Below are positions 1-7,388 of a stretch of 21,677 bases of DNA, one piece after another (positions within the stretch are counted from its first letter, which is position 1; each line of letters begins with the position of its first letter). A program made the translations under genes and the position numbers. Origin of the DNA: Methanomicrobiales archaeon. GTDB lineage: Archaea > Halobacteriota > Methanomicrobia > Methanomicrobiales > Methanospirillaceae. The notes under the pieces are model-generated. The model made no database searches. It was not told the DNA's origin and saw nothing but the letters and a program-made list of their open reading frames with translations. The stretch is taken from positions 1 to 21,677 of the forward strand of contig JADGNL010000109.1 in the NCBI GenBank assembly GCA_017883495.1, read 5' to 3'.

Positions 1-284
1 AACGGCGTCGTGTCCCCGACACCGCGAAGCGCTTTGAGAAATTCGATCCCGTTCATGCCGGGCATCTCGTAATCGGAGACGATGGCGTCGTACGGAGCTG
101 CCGCGCACTTCTCCAGAGCCGTGACTGCGGAGTCCGCAGTCTCGACGGAGAAGAGACCATGTCTCTCGAGGATTACCCTGGTCAGGGCGAGAAGCGCCGG
201 TTCGTCATCGACGTACAGGATGGATGTCGGGCGTGTCCCTCCGACGAGCGTCTGATGATCTGTGTGCGGGGGGTGCGTCGCCAT
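1..284 (-). CDS. Response-regulator receiver domain protein (5' part, cut by window edge)
   Basis: The reverse strand reads from ATG 284 to the window edge with no stop, giving 94 codons. After about 18 leader residues it shows a CheY-like receiver: hydrophobic strand ILYVDDEP (residues 22-29) with the acidic pair D26/D27, then AIVSDYEMPGMNG with the probable phospho-acceptor D71. AGGAGA lies just upstream of the ATG and supports this start. The receiver would accept a phosphate from a histidine kinase. Its output domain lies outside the window; in Methanomicrobiales such N-terminal receivers are often followed by PAS and kinase domains, so this may be a hybrid signalling protein rather than a stand-alone regulator. 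The gene is downstream of the MFS gene on the same strand, 136 bp away, and has its own TATA candidate. The domain call is secure; the full architecture is unknown. Confidence 0.88.
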   Translation of the reverse strand, partial: MATHPPHTDHQTLVGGTRPTSILYVDDEPALLALTRVILERHGLFSVETADSAVTALEKCAAAPYDAIVSDYEMPGMNGIEFLKALRGVGDTTP

Positions 285-334
285 CGTTCTCTCCTGCCCG
301 TTCGCAGTTCCGACAATCCCCCTTGCGCGTTCTT

Positions 335-344
335 GCTATATCAA
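335..344 (-). promoter_or_regulatory. TATA-box candidate for the response-regulator gene
   Basis: On the minus strand TTGATATAGC lies in an otherwise GC-rich gap. Its centre is about 54 bp upstream of ATG 284, which would leave a leader of roughly 28 nt containing the AGGAGA ribosome site. Assigned by eye from composition and spacing only. Confidence 0.4.
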
Positions 345-420
345 AGATTCAGTCATGCCCTTGGCGGGCGTCGTACGCCGCCACGCCGCAGCGCGAACGG
401 CGCCCCCCTGCAGGCGTCCT

Positions 421-1869
421 TCACCGTGCGCGGCCCCGCGCGAGCGAGGCCCCGACGCCGGCCAGGCAGAGCAGGGTGAAGGCGAAGAACGCGATCCGAA
501 CCGCCTGTACGAAGACGCCGTAATACTCCGGCGTAATCTCGACGCGGCCGATCACGATCGAGAAGATCGTCATGGCGACGCCCATCGAGAGCATCTGCCC
601 GAGGAGGCGCATGGTCCCGTTCATGCCGGAGGCGACGCCGTAGTGCCGCCGGTCGACCGCGCTCATGATCGCGTTCGTGTTCGGCGACGAGAAGAGGCCG
701 AACCCGAGCCCCAGGAGGACGAGGCAGGCGATGATGTACCAGAGCGGGGTCGTCTCCGTCAGAATCGTGAGCAGCCCGAGGCCGAGCACGGTCAGCCCCA
801 TCCCGATCGAGGCGATGATCCGCGGCTCCATGCGATCCGAGAGCCGGCCCGCGTACGGCGAGACGAGCATCTGGAGCAGGAACTGGGGGACCAGGGCGAA
901 GCCGGCGAGTGCGGGCGAGAAACCCCTGGCGTACTGGAAGTAGAGGCTCATGAGGAAGGTGACCGCGAAGGTGGCGCTGTAGTTGATCAGCGCGGCGAGG
1001 TTCGAGAAGAGAAAGCCCCGGTTTTCGACAAAGAGGTTCATGGAGAGGACCGGCGAGGGCGACCGGAACTCGTACCGGATGAACACGGCGAGGACGGCGA
1101 GCCCGGCGAGGATCAGTGCAGCGGCGACCGGGGCCGGGAGCTCGGAGAGGCCGTACATGACCGCGACCAGAGCGAGGCCGTAGAGCGCGGACCCGACAAG
1201 GTCGAATCGTTCACCACGGCATTCGGCCCACTCTCCCTTCAGCCTCGTCACGACGAGGATGATGGCAACCGCTCCGATGGGTACGTTGATCAGGAAGATC
1301 GAGCGCCACCCGAACTGCGCCGTCAGGAGCCCGCCGAGGAACGGTCCGATGGTGAGTCCGAGGTAGACGGCGGTGATGTAGTATCCGAGCCAGCGCCCGC
1401 GTTCCTGCTTCGAGACGACCGATGTGAGGATCGCGATGGCGGTTCCGAAGATCAGCGCGCTGCCGAACCCCTGGATCGCCCGCATCGCGATCATGGCGGC
1501 CGTCGACGGGACCAGGGTCTGGGCGAACGATGCGACCGTGAAGACCGTTATTCCGATCAGGAAGATCCGTTTCCGGCCGTGGATGTCGGCGAGGCGACCG
1601 AAGGGGACGATGAAGATGGCGGTCGCGAGGAGGTACGCGGTCGCGATCCACGAGAGGGCGACCGCGTCCATGTGGAACTCTGCCCCGATCAGGGGCAGGG
1701 CGATGTTCACGGCCGACCCGTCGAAGGGGGTGATGAACCCGGCGAGGAGGGCAATGAGGAGGACGATCCGCTTCTCCGTCATCGTCGGCGCGGATGGCGG
1801 CGCGTGGCAGATGGCCGGATCCTCGCCGGCGGGGCCGACGGTCGCGGTATCGGGGGCCGGCATGGTCAT
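421..1869 (-). CDS. MFS drug/proton antiporter, DHA2 (EmrB/QacA-like, 14-TM) family
   Basis: The protein is about 482 residues of alternating hydrophobic segments, the usual size of 14-helix DHA2 exporters. Family signatures are visible: D50 with NIALP in helix 1, motif A GRLADIHGRKR (residues 91-101) in the loop after helix 2, and motif C LGLTIGPFLGGLL (about 170-182), typical of antiporters. It should export small toxic or amphipathic compounds across the cytoplasmic membrane using the proton gradient; the substrate cannot be read from sequence. The frame stays open up to 2001, but I chose ATG 1869 because AGGTGG lies just upstream and the extra 44 residues do not look conserved; ATG 1863 has more comfortable spacing to the same site. 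The gene is divergent from the Cache lipoprotein gene and has no partner gene beside it. Confidence 0.9.
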   Translation of the reverse strand: MTMPAPDTATVGPAGEDPAICHAPPSAPTMTEKRIVLLIALLAGFITPFDGSAVNIALPLIGAEFHMDAVALSWIATAYLLATAIFIVPFGRLADIHGRKRIFLIGITVFTVASFAQTLVPSTAAMIAMRAIQGFGSALIFGTAIAILTSVVSKQERGRWLGYYITAVYLGLTIGPFLGGLLTAQFGWRSIFLINVPIGAVAIILVVTRLKGEWAECRGERFDLVGSALYGLALVAVMYGLSELPAPVAAALILAGLAVLAVFIRYEFRSPSPVLSMNLFVENRGFLFSNLAALINYSATFAVTFLMSLYFQYARGFSPALAGFALVPQFLLQMLVSPYAGRLSDRMEPRIIASIGMGLTVLGLGLLTILTETTPLWYIIACLVLLGLGFGLFSSPNTNAIMSAVDRRHYGVASGMNGTMRLLGQMLSMGVAMTIFSIVIGRVEITPEYYGVFVQAVRIAFFAFTLLCLAGVGASLARGRAR

Positions 1870-2170
1870 CTTCCACCTCTGTCTCGGGGCAATGATCAAG
1901 GTTGCGGTCTCCAGCGGACGGCACAGGGGATGCGGGAGGAGGGTACGCCCTTCAACGATGCCGTCGCAGGGCCCTCCGAAGGAATCCCCCGCGCCGTTCA
2001 ATGATCGTCACGACAGGGGCAGGGCAGATCCCTGTACCGCCGTCCTCGTCGAGGCTGCTGCGCCGGAGGAACGGCTCGAAGCTCCGGTCGCCGAACGGGG
2101 GATCCGCGCGACATTCGAGCGTCTATTGCCTTTACCCCCCCTTTATCGCCTGTCGTTTCCACGATCTCTC
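1870..2170. other. Divergent intergenic region between the MFS and Cache lipoprotein genes
   Basis: About 300 bp without a convincing gene. The left part keeps an open reading frame in phase with the MFS gene up to 2001, so a longer MFS N-terminus cannot be excluded. The right end holds the TATA candidate of the Cache gene. On the MFS side only a weak TATA-like stretch (CTTGATCAT on the minus strand) is seen near 1890. I see no RNA gene or strong repeat. Confidence 0.5.
2140..2148 (+). promoter_or_regulatory. TATA-box candidate for the Cache lipoprotein gene
   Basis: CCTTTATCG is centred about 27 bp before ATG 2171. No Shine-Dalgarno sequence precedes that ATG, so the spacing predicts transcription starting at or next to the start codon (leaderless mRNA). 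Confidence 0.5.
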
Positions 2171-3592
2171 ATGGCTCTTCGAAACGTTCTCCTCGTCGTC
2201 CTCCTCGTCGCGGCGACGGCGCTCTTCGCAGGCTGCCTCCAGAACCAGCCGGCGAACTCGTCCGCGGTCGCGTCCACGGTCACCGTGCCGGCGAACTCGT
2301 CCGCCGCGATCACCACCACTCCCGACCTCATCGCGTTCGTCGAGCGGGCCGCCTCCTTCGCCAGGGGGAACGGGAGGGAGAAGGCGATCGCCGCGTTCAA
2401 CAACCGGAACGGCTCCTTCGTCATCGGAAACGTGCACGTCTTCGCCATCGATTACAACGGGACGCTGCTCGCGGACCCCACGGAGTCCGGGCGCGTCGGC
2501 ACCAATATCTCGAACCTGACCGACACCTTCGGGATCCCCCTGGTGAAGCGGCTCGGCGAGACCGCACGCTTCGGCCGGGGCCTCGTCAGCTACGACTACC
2601 CCAACCCGAAGAACAACGCCATCGCCGAGCCCAGGCTCACGGTCGTCGAGGACGTGGACGGCGCGTATTACGTGGCGGCCGGGTTCTACGCCTCCGAGGG
2701 CGACGTCTTCCCGTCGGTGGTCCTGAACACGACCGGAGAGAAGGCGAACGTGAGCGATCTTGTCGCCTATGTGAAGAGCGCGGTCGCGTACGCCCGGGAG
2801 AACGGGAAGGAGAAGGCCCTTGCGGCCTTCAACAACCCGAAGGGAGGCTTCGTCCGGGGCGAGCTGGTCATGATGGCCCTGGACTACAACGGGACGAGCC
2901 TCGCCAGTCCGCCGTATGCCCCCGAGGTGGCGGCAAACCGGATCAACCTGATCAACTACCATGACCCCGACGGCGTGGGCACCATCCGCGGCATGCGGGA
3001 TCTCGCGCAGTCAGGCGGCGGCTTCCTGTACACGGTGGCGAAGGTGACCGTGAACAGGACCGAGGTCCTGGTGCCGAAGATCAATTATGCCGAGCCGGTC
3101 GACGGTACCTGGTGGCTCTTCTCCGGCGCCATCGACTCTGCATACATGCAGATTGCCGACGGGAACCTGACCGGCGTTCAGCTGCGGCAACACTCCAGGT
3201 TCGAGCTCTACGACCTGGTCAACCGCGCCGTCGACTCCGCCAGGACGAACGGGCGGGGGCAGGCCCTCGCGGCGATCAACGACCCGAAGGGTCCGTTCGT
3301 CCGGAACGACCTCTTCGTCTGGGCGGAGTCGATGGACGGCACGGTGCTTGCCGACCCGTTCTGGAAGGAGGGGATCGGGAAGAATTTCCTCGACTTCTCC
3401 GATCCGAACGGAATGAAGACGACGAAGGTCGGGATCGCCGCGATGCGGGACGGCACCGGATTCTCGCACACGCTCTTCCAGGATACCTCGGCGAACGGTA
3501 CGGCCTGGATTCCGAAGCTGGTCTACATGAAGGCCGTCGACGACTCGTGGTGGATCGGGGGAGGAATCTACGGCGTGGAGGTGACGGGGTAG
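2171..3592 (+). CDS. Lipoprotein with three tandem Cache-like sensor domains
   Basis: The 473-residue protein begins with a lipoprotein signal peptide: MALR, a hydrophobic stretch, then lipobox ALFAGC with C22 as the lipid anchor. An N/S/T-rich linker follows to about residue 50. Three homologous repeats come next at about 52-173, 197-321 and 347-470. Each opens with a helix containing ARxNG(R/K)xxAxAAxNxxxG(S/G/P)FV, continues with a strand ending DYNGT or SMDGT plus LA(D/S)P, and closes with an aromatic strand YYVAAG, WWLFSG or WWIGGG. This pattern is typical of Cache-type extracytoplasmic ligand-binding domains such as those of chemoreceptors and sensor kinases. No transmembrane transducer, kinase or methyl-accepting region follows, so the protein should sit on the outer face of the membrane and either bind small molecules or pass a signal to a partner. 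The frame continues upstream of 2171, but the signal peptide and TATA spacing fix this start. Confidence 0.85.
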   Translation: MALRNVLLVVLLVAATALFAGCLQNQPANSSAVASTVTVPANSSAAITTTPDLIAFVERAASFARGNGREKAIAAFNNRNGSFVIGNVHVFAIDYNGTLLADPTESGRVGTNISNLTDTFGIPLVKRLGETARFGRGLVSYDYPNPKNNAIAEPRLTVVEDVDGAYYVAAGFYASEGDVFPSVVLNTTGEKANVSDLVAYVKSAVAYARENGKEKALAAFNNPKGGFVRGELVMMALDYNGTSLASPPYAPEVAANRINLINYHDPDGVGTIRGMRDLAQSGGGFLYTVAKVTVNRTEVLVPKINYAEPVDGTWWLFSGAIDSAYMQIADGNLTGVQLRQHSRFELYDLVNRAVDSARTNGRGQALAAINDPKGPFVRNDLFVWAESMDGTVLADPFWKEGIGKNFLDFSDPNGMKTTKVGIAAMRDGTGFSHTLFQDTSANGTAWIPKLVYMKAVDDSWWIGGGIYGVEVTG

Positions 3593-3639
3593 GAGGGTTT
3601 CGCTCCGGGGCCGGTACATTATAGAAAGCCCGGCGCACT

Positions 3640-3677
3640 GCCGGCCCCCGTTCCGCGACAGGACGGGGGTAGCCGGC
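3640..3677. other. Strong GC hairpin downstream of the Cache lipoprotein gene
   Basis: GCCGG+CCCCCGT (3640-3651) pairs with ACGGGGG (3663-3669) and CCGGC (3673-3677). This gives 12 paired bases interrupted by a 3-nt bulge (3670-3672), closed by an 11-nt loop. It starts 48 bp after the Cache stop codon and lies next to the 3' end of the convergent tRNA gene. No T-run follows on either strand, so it is not a standard archaeal terminator; it could protect or process an mRNA 3' end. Confidence 0.5.
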
Positions 3678-3711
3678 CCCCTCCGTCGAGGAATCGAACT
3701 GTGATAATTGA

Positions 3712-3795
3712 CGCCGAGGGGGAGATTTGAACTCCCGAGGTGCAAGCACCATCGGCTTTCGAGGCCGACGCCTTCCCGGACTAGACTACCTCGGC
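3712..3795 (-). tRNA. tRNA-Ser (anticodon CGA, reads UCG)
   Basis: The minus strand folds as a class II tRNA. The acceptor stem is GCCGAGG/CCTCGGC. The short D stem GTC/GGC carries a loop with TAGTCCGGGAA. The anticodon stem TCGGC/GCCGA encloses the loop CTCGAAA, giving anticodon CGA. A long variable arm (GGTGC-TT-GCACC) is diagnostic for Ser or Leu, and the T stem GGGAG/CTCCC has loop TTCAAAT. The discriminator base is G, as expected for serine tRNAs. CCA is not encoded, no intron is present, and length is 84 nt. The gene stands alone between the Cache gene and livG. Confidence 0.96.
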
Positions 3796-3826
3796 AGAAG
3801 AGGCTTACGATATTCGGCACGGGCTC

Positions 3827-3834
3827 CTATAAGC
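3827..3834 (-). promoter_or_regulatory. TATA-box candidate for tRNA-Ser
   Basis: The minus strand reads GCTTATAGG, centred about 35 bp upstream of the mature tRNA 5' end. That fits an archaeal promoter starting a short 5' leader removed by RNase P. Confidence 0.55.
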
Positions 3835-3912
3835 GTATCGAACCCTGCTGCCTCCGTCGCTTCGTACCCCCCCCGCCGGATTTTGATGAGATGCGGATAC
3901 GGGGCCGAAGGA

Positions 3913-3921
3913 AGAATTTAT
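3913..3921 (+). promoter_or_regulatory. livG: TATA-box candidate for livG-livF
   Basis: AGAATTTAT stands out in a GC-rich region about 46 bp before ATG 3963. It implies a start site near 3943, inside the inverted-repeat element at 3930-3951, and a leader of about 20 nt with only a weak AGGGA ribosome site. Confidence 0.5.
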
Positions 3922-3929
3922 CAGCATTT

Positions 3930-3951
3930 GTGCTATATGTTAGCATAACGC
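3930..3951. promoter_or_regulatory. Putative operator at the livG-livF promoter (GTGCTAT-N4-TAGCAT)
   Basis: An imperfect inverted repeat TGCTA-N5-TAGCA (3931-3945) sits about 23 bp past the centre of the livG TATA box, over the predicted transcription start. The 22-bp segment matches the element at 9982-10003, in front of the other liv unit, at 15 of 22 positions, with GTGCTAT and TAGCAT conserved. A protein bound here would block initiation. The regulator is not identified. Confidence 0.5.
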
Positions 3952-3962
3952 AGGGAAACAAA

Positions 3963-4691
3963 ATGCTCGAGACGAAGGGTGTGTCCAAGCGGTTCGGCGG
4001 CCTCGTCGCGCTCCACGACGTCGACCTCCGGGTCCGCGACGGAGAGATCGTCGGGCTCGTCGGGCCGAACGGTGCGGGGAAGACCACGCTCCTGAACGTG
4101 ATCTCCGGCCTGTATCGGCCCGATGGCGGTACGGTCACGTTCCGCGGCGAGGACGTCACCCGCCTCGGCCTCGACCGCCACTGCCACCGGGGGATCGCCA
4201 AGACCTTCCAGCACCCCCAGTCGTTTCCCGGCATGACCGCGGCCGAAGCCGTGATGGTCGGGGCCTGCTTCGGCAACCACCACACGCCATCGCGTGACGA
4301 GGCGCGCGAGGAGGCCGAGGCGCAGCTCGCCTTCGTCGGGTTTCCGGACGGGAAGACCGGGCGCCTGCTCGCCCACCTGAACCTGATGGAGCTCAAGCGG
4401 ACCCAGCTCGCCCGGGCGCTCGCGTGCCGACCGCAGCTCCTCCTGCTCGACGAGCTGACGACCGGCCTGAACCCCTCCGAGTCGGCCGAGGCGATCGATC
4501 TGATCCGGAAGATCCGGGACGAGGGGACCACGGTTCTCCTGATCGAGCACGTTCTCCGCGTGATCACCGGCGTCTCGGACCGCGTCGTCGTCCTCGACAA
4601 GGGCGAGAAGATCGCGGACGGCCCACCCTCCGAGGTGCTCGCGACGCCGCGCGTGATCGAGTCGTATCTCGGCAGGGCCGCGGCGGCCTGA
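3963..4691 (+). CDS. livG: Branched-chain amino-acid-type ABC transporter ATP-binding protein LivG
   Basis: A 242-residue ABC ATPase forming one half of the nucleotide-binding pair of a HAAT-family importer. Walker A is GPNGAGKTT (residues 34-42). TFQHPQSFPGMTAAEAVMVG is the LivG-type Q-loop region, Walker B is LLLLDE (about 158-163), and the switch histidine is in LLIEH. The ABC signature is unusual: where LSGGQ or LSYGQ is expected the protein has LNLMELKR, and Walker B is followed by LTTG rather than PxxG. Similar degenerate signatures occur in some archaeal LivG groups, and the partner LivF keeps an intact one, so the dimer may have one strong and one weak ATP site. livF follows after 10 bp. 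The ORF continues upstream of 3963, but ATG 3963 matches the family start. Confidence 0.92.
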   Translation: MLETKGVSKRFGGLVALHDVDLRVRDGEIVGLVGPNGAGKTTLLNVISGLYRPDGGTVTFRGEDVTRLGLDRHCHRGIAKTFQHPQSFPGMTAAEAVMVGACFGNHHTPSRDEAREEAEAQLAFVGFPDGKTGRLLAHLNLMELKRTQLARALACRPQLLLLDELTTGLNPSESAEAIDLIRKIRDEGTTVLLIEHVLRVITGVSDRVVVLDKGEKIADGPPSEVLATPRVIESYLGRAAAA

Positions 4692-4701
4692 GGTCGTCGC
4701 C

Positions 4702-5391
4702 GTGCTCGAGATCGACTCCCTCGACGTCTACCACGGACAACTGCACGTCCTCTGGGATCTCTCGCTCACTGTCGGCAACGGCGAGTGCGTGACCGTCCTC
4801 GGACCGAACGGTGCGGGGAAGACCACGCTCGTCGAGACCGTGATGGGCCTGAACCGGCCCACCCGCGGCTCGATCCGGTTCGACGGCCAGGAGCTCACCG
4901 GCCTCCGGCCGAACGAGGTCGTCTCGCGCGGTATCGCGATCGTGCCCGAGAAGCGCGAGCTCTTTCCCCGCATGACCGTCGCGGAGAACCTGGCCCTCGG
5001 CGCTTACACCCGCGGTGTCGGTGACAACGCGCGGATCTACGACCTCTTCCCGATCCTGGCAGAGCGTCGGGATCAGCTCGCGGGAACCATGTCGGGCGGC
5101 GAGCAGCAGATGCTCGCGATCGCCCGCGCGCTTGCAGCCCGCCCGCAACTTCTGATCCTGGACGAACCCTCGCTCGGCCTCTCCCCGCTCTTCGTCTCGA
5201 CCGTTCTCGAATCGATCGCCGCCCTCAACGCCGAGGGCCTGACCATCCTGCTCCTCGAGCAGAACGTCCGGAGCGCGCTCGAGGTCTCGGACCGCGCGTA
5301 CGTGCTCGAGAACGGGCGGATCGCACTCGAAGGGCCGTCGAAAGCCCTTCTCGACGACCCGAAGGTCCAGGCATCGTATCTCGGTGTCTGA
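4702..5391 (+). CDS. livF: Branched-chain amino-acid-type ABC transporter ATP-binding protein LivF
   Basis: A 229-residue ABC ATPase, typical LivF length, partner of LivG on the cytoplasmic face of the LivH/LivM channel. Walker A is GPNGAGKTT, the family stretch IVPEKRELFPRMTVAENL is present, the signature is MSGGEQQ, Walker B is LLILDEPSLGLSP, and the switch histidine position carries Gln (LLLEQN), which is usual in LivF. Translation starts at GTG 4702; GAGGT at 4689-4693, overlapping the livG stop, is its ribosome site and argues for translational coupling. The gene ends 9 bp before the convergent livM stop codon. A short hairpin CTGAG/CTCAG (5388-5404) contains both stop codons. Confidence 0.94.
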   Translation: MLEIDSLDVYHGQLHVLWDLSLTVGNGECVTVLGPNGAGKTTLVETVMGLNRPTRGSIRFDGQELTGLRPNEVVSRGIAIVPEKRELFPRMTVAENLALGAYTRGVGDNARIYDLFPILAERRDQLAGTMSGGEQQMLAIARALAARPQLLILDEPSLGLSPLFVSTVLESIAALNAEGLTILLLEQNVRSALEVSDRAYVLENGRIALEGPSKALLDDPKVQASYLGV

Positions 5392-5400
5392 GAAAGGACC

Positions 5401-6366
5401 TCAGTCTCCCTCGCCTTCCCGTCGCCGGCGCCATGCCCGGATGCGTCCGGGCAGGGAGACGAGACCGTTCGGCAGGAAGATCACGGTCAGGATCAGGAGC
5501 AGGCCCACGATCACGAACCGGGCGTAGGTCAGGCCGATGCCCCGCAGGCCCTCCCAGAGCACGGTGACCGCGACCGTGCCGACGAGCGGCCCTGCGAGCG
5601 TCCCGAGCCCGCCGCTGATGGAGTAGATGATCGGCCAGAACGAGATGTCGGTCCCGAAGACCTCGGGGGTCACGTACCCGAACTGGTGGATCTCGAGCGC
5701 GCCTGCAATCCCGGCCACGCAGGCGCTGAGGCCGAACGCGAAGAGCCGGTATCGGACCGGGTCGATGCCAGACGCCCGCGCCTCGACCTCGTTCTCCCGG
5801 ATCGCGGCGAAAGCGAGCCCGATCCTCCCCCGGAGAAGGGCCCGGAAGGCGAGCAGCACGCCGATCAGCACGGCGAGAATCAGGTAGTACTGGACGTACG
5901 GCGCGAACGGGACCGACGACGGCACGAGCGCGGGTGCGGCCGTCCCGTCCCACCCGCCTGAGATGCCGGCGAACTGGCTGACCATCAGGGTCTGGATGAT
6001 GATCGCGAAGCCGAAGGTGACCATCGCGAGGAACCACTCCTTGAGACGGACGCAGGTCAGCCCGATCAGGAGGCCGATGCCGGCCGCGAAGAGGCCGCCG
6101 AAGAGGACCGTCAGCACCGGCGGCAACCCGAACCGCGAGGCGGTCAGGGCCGATGCGTAGGCGCCGAGCCCGAAGAAAGCCGCGTGCCCCAGCGACCCCT
6201 GCCCCGATGCGGCGAGAAAGTTCCAGGCCTCCGAGTAGATCATGAAGACCAGCGCGATGGACGCGGTCGTGAGGAGGTAGAGGCTCCCCGAGGCGAAGGC
6301 CGGGACGAGCAGGGCGACCGCGAGCGCGATCCACGTGAGGTACGGCCGGAACCGATCGAGGTCCAT
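5401..6366 (-). CDS. livM: Branched-chain amino-acid-type ABC transporter permease LivM
   Basis: A 321-residue polytopic membrane protein with the LivM pattern: early GSLYLLTTASIALVFMIYSEAWNFLAASGQ, GQGSLGHAAFFGLGAYASAL, and the cytoplasmic coupling loop AIRENEVEARASGIDP (the EAA-like contact with the ATPases). It ends with a basic tail after the NGLVSLPGRI segment. It forms the channel together with LivH. ATG 6366 lies 1 bp after the livH stop, with GGGGGAG inside the livH end as ribosome site, so the two are translationally coupled. It is the last gene of the livK-livK-livH-livM unit and converges on livF. Confidence 0.94.
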   Translation of the reverse strand: MDLDRFRPYLTWIALAVALLVPAFASGSLYLLTTASIALVFMIYSEAWNFLAASGQGSLGHAAFFGLGAYASALTASRFGLPPVLTVLFGGLFAAGIGLLIGLTCVRLKEWFLAMVTFGFAIIIQTLMVSQFAGISGGWDGTAAPALVPSSVPFAPYVQYYLILAVLIGVLLAFRALLRGRIGLAFAAIRENEVEARASGIDPVRYRLFAFGLSACVAGIAGALEIHQFGYVTPEVFGTDISFWPIIYSISGGLGTLAGPLVGTVAVTVLWEGLRGIGLTYARFVIVGLLLILTVIFLPNGLVSLPGRIRAWRRRREGEGD

Positions 6367-6367
6367 G

Positions 6368-7249
6368 CTACTCCCCCCGCTCGCCGAAGAGCCCTGTCGG
6401 CCGGATGACGAGCACGACGATCAGCACAATGAACGAGATCGCATCCTTCCATGCCCCGCCGAGAGTATACGTCGCCGCGCTCTCGGCGACCCCGTAGAAG
6501 AGCCCGCCGATGATCGCGCCCGGGATCGAGCCGAGCCCGCCCAGGATCACGATCGCGAACGCCTTGACCGCCGGCACCGAGCCCATGTACGGGTCGAAGA
6601 CCTGGCCGCTCACCACCCAGAGCGTTCCGGCCGCCCCCGCGAGCGCGGCCCCGAGGCCGAAGGCGATCATATCCATCCGCTCCACGTTGATCCCCGAGAG
6701 CATTGCGGCCTTCCTGTTCTGGCTCGTCGCCCGGAGCGCGAGCCCGAGCCGGGTTCGCCTGAGCAGGAGCTGGAGGCCGACGAGAATGCCGATCGTGACC
6801 GCGATGATGATCACGTAGTCGAGCGGCAGCCGGAAGGAGCCGATCGTGACCGCCATCGACGCGAACGGCGACTGGATCGACTGATAGTCGCTGCCCCAGA
6901 TCATGGCCGCGCCGTTCTGAAAGAGGTAGATCAGGCCGATCGAGAGGAAGATCTCATTCAGCTTGTGCGAGCCGAGCACGGGCCTGAACGCGAGACGCTG
7001 GACGGCGATCCCGAACAGAAGGAGCACGGGCACGGTCGCGACGAGAAGGAGATACGGGTTCAGGCCGGTCAGGGAGAAGAGCGTCCAGGTCACGTACGCA
7101 CCGATCATGAGGAGCTCGCCATGCGCGAAGTTGACGGTCTTCATCACGCCGAAGATCAGGTTCACGCCGGTCGCGAGCAGGATGTAGATGCAGCCCGCGT
7201 AGAGCCCCCAGAAGAGGATCTGGAGGAGGGTGCCCACGTCTATCGCCAC
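6368..7249 (-). CDS. livH: Branched-chain amino-acid-type ABC transporter permease LivH
   Basis: A 293-residue integral membrane protein with classical LivH signatures: GLYAGCIYILLATGVNLIFG, then VMKTVNFAHGELLMIGAY, the coupling loop RATSQNRKAAMLSGINVERM, and the glycine-rich FAIVILGGLGSIPGAIIGG. It ends in RPTGLFGERGE. Start is GTG 7249, preceded by AGGAGGGGG at good spacing. It sits 18 bp after the downstream livK paralogue and 1 bp before livM, which supports one transcript. With LivM it forms the transmembrane pathway for the substrate delivered by the lipoprotein LivK proteins. Confidence 0.94.
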   Translation of the reverse strand: MAIDVGTLLQILFWGLYAGCIYILLATGVNLIFGVMKTVNFAHGELLMIGAYVTWTLFSLTGLNPYLLLVATVPVLLLFGIAVQRLAFRPVLGSHKLNEIFLSIGLIYLFQNGAAMIWGSDYQSIQSPFASMAVTIGSFRLPLDYVIIIAVTIGILVGLQLLLRRTRLGLALRATSQNRKAAMLSGINVERMDMIAFGLGAALAGAAGTLWVVSGQVFDPYMGSVPAVKAFAIVILGGLGSIPGAIIGGLFYGVAESAATYTLGGAWKDAISFIVLIVVLVIRPTGLFGERGE

Positions 7250-7265
7250 GCACCCCCTCCTATGG

Positions 7266-7388
7266 GATCAGACGCTCCCCGGCCGGTACCAGTCGGGGAT
7301 CTGGAACTCGGTCTCCTTCAACGCGGCCGGCCAGACGATCTTCGGCCGGAGGGTCTGCGTCGCCGGGTCCCAGTGGAGCTGCTCCATG
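7266..7388. repeat. 123-bp exact direct repeat, copy 1 (3' end of downstream livK)
   Basis: Positions 7266-7388 are identical base for base to 8653-8775 (offset 1387). The tract covers the last 40 codons including the stop, plus 2 bp beyond it, and ends sharply at both sides. The rest of the two genes differs at many silent positions. Confidence 0.93.

Noticed and set aside
335..344. Third copy of the liv operator (TGCTATAT)
   Set aside because: Only the left half-site resembles the element; the TAGCAT half is missing, and the stretch is better read as the TATA box of the response-regulator gene.
262..2004. 580-residue plus-strand open frame opposite the MFS gene
   Set aside because: It is rich in Arg, Glu, Asp and Gly with no hydrophobic or domain pattern, as expected opposite a high-GC coding gene. 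The minus strand encodes a clear transporter.
3613..3625. TATA-like ACATTATAG on the plus strand after the Cache gene
   Set aside because: No gene follows on the plus strand within promoter distance; only the hairpin and the antisense of tRNA-Ser.
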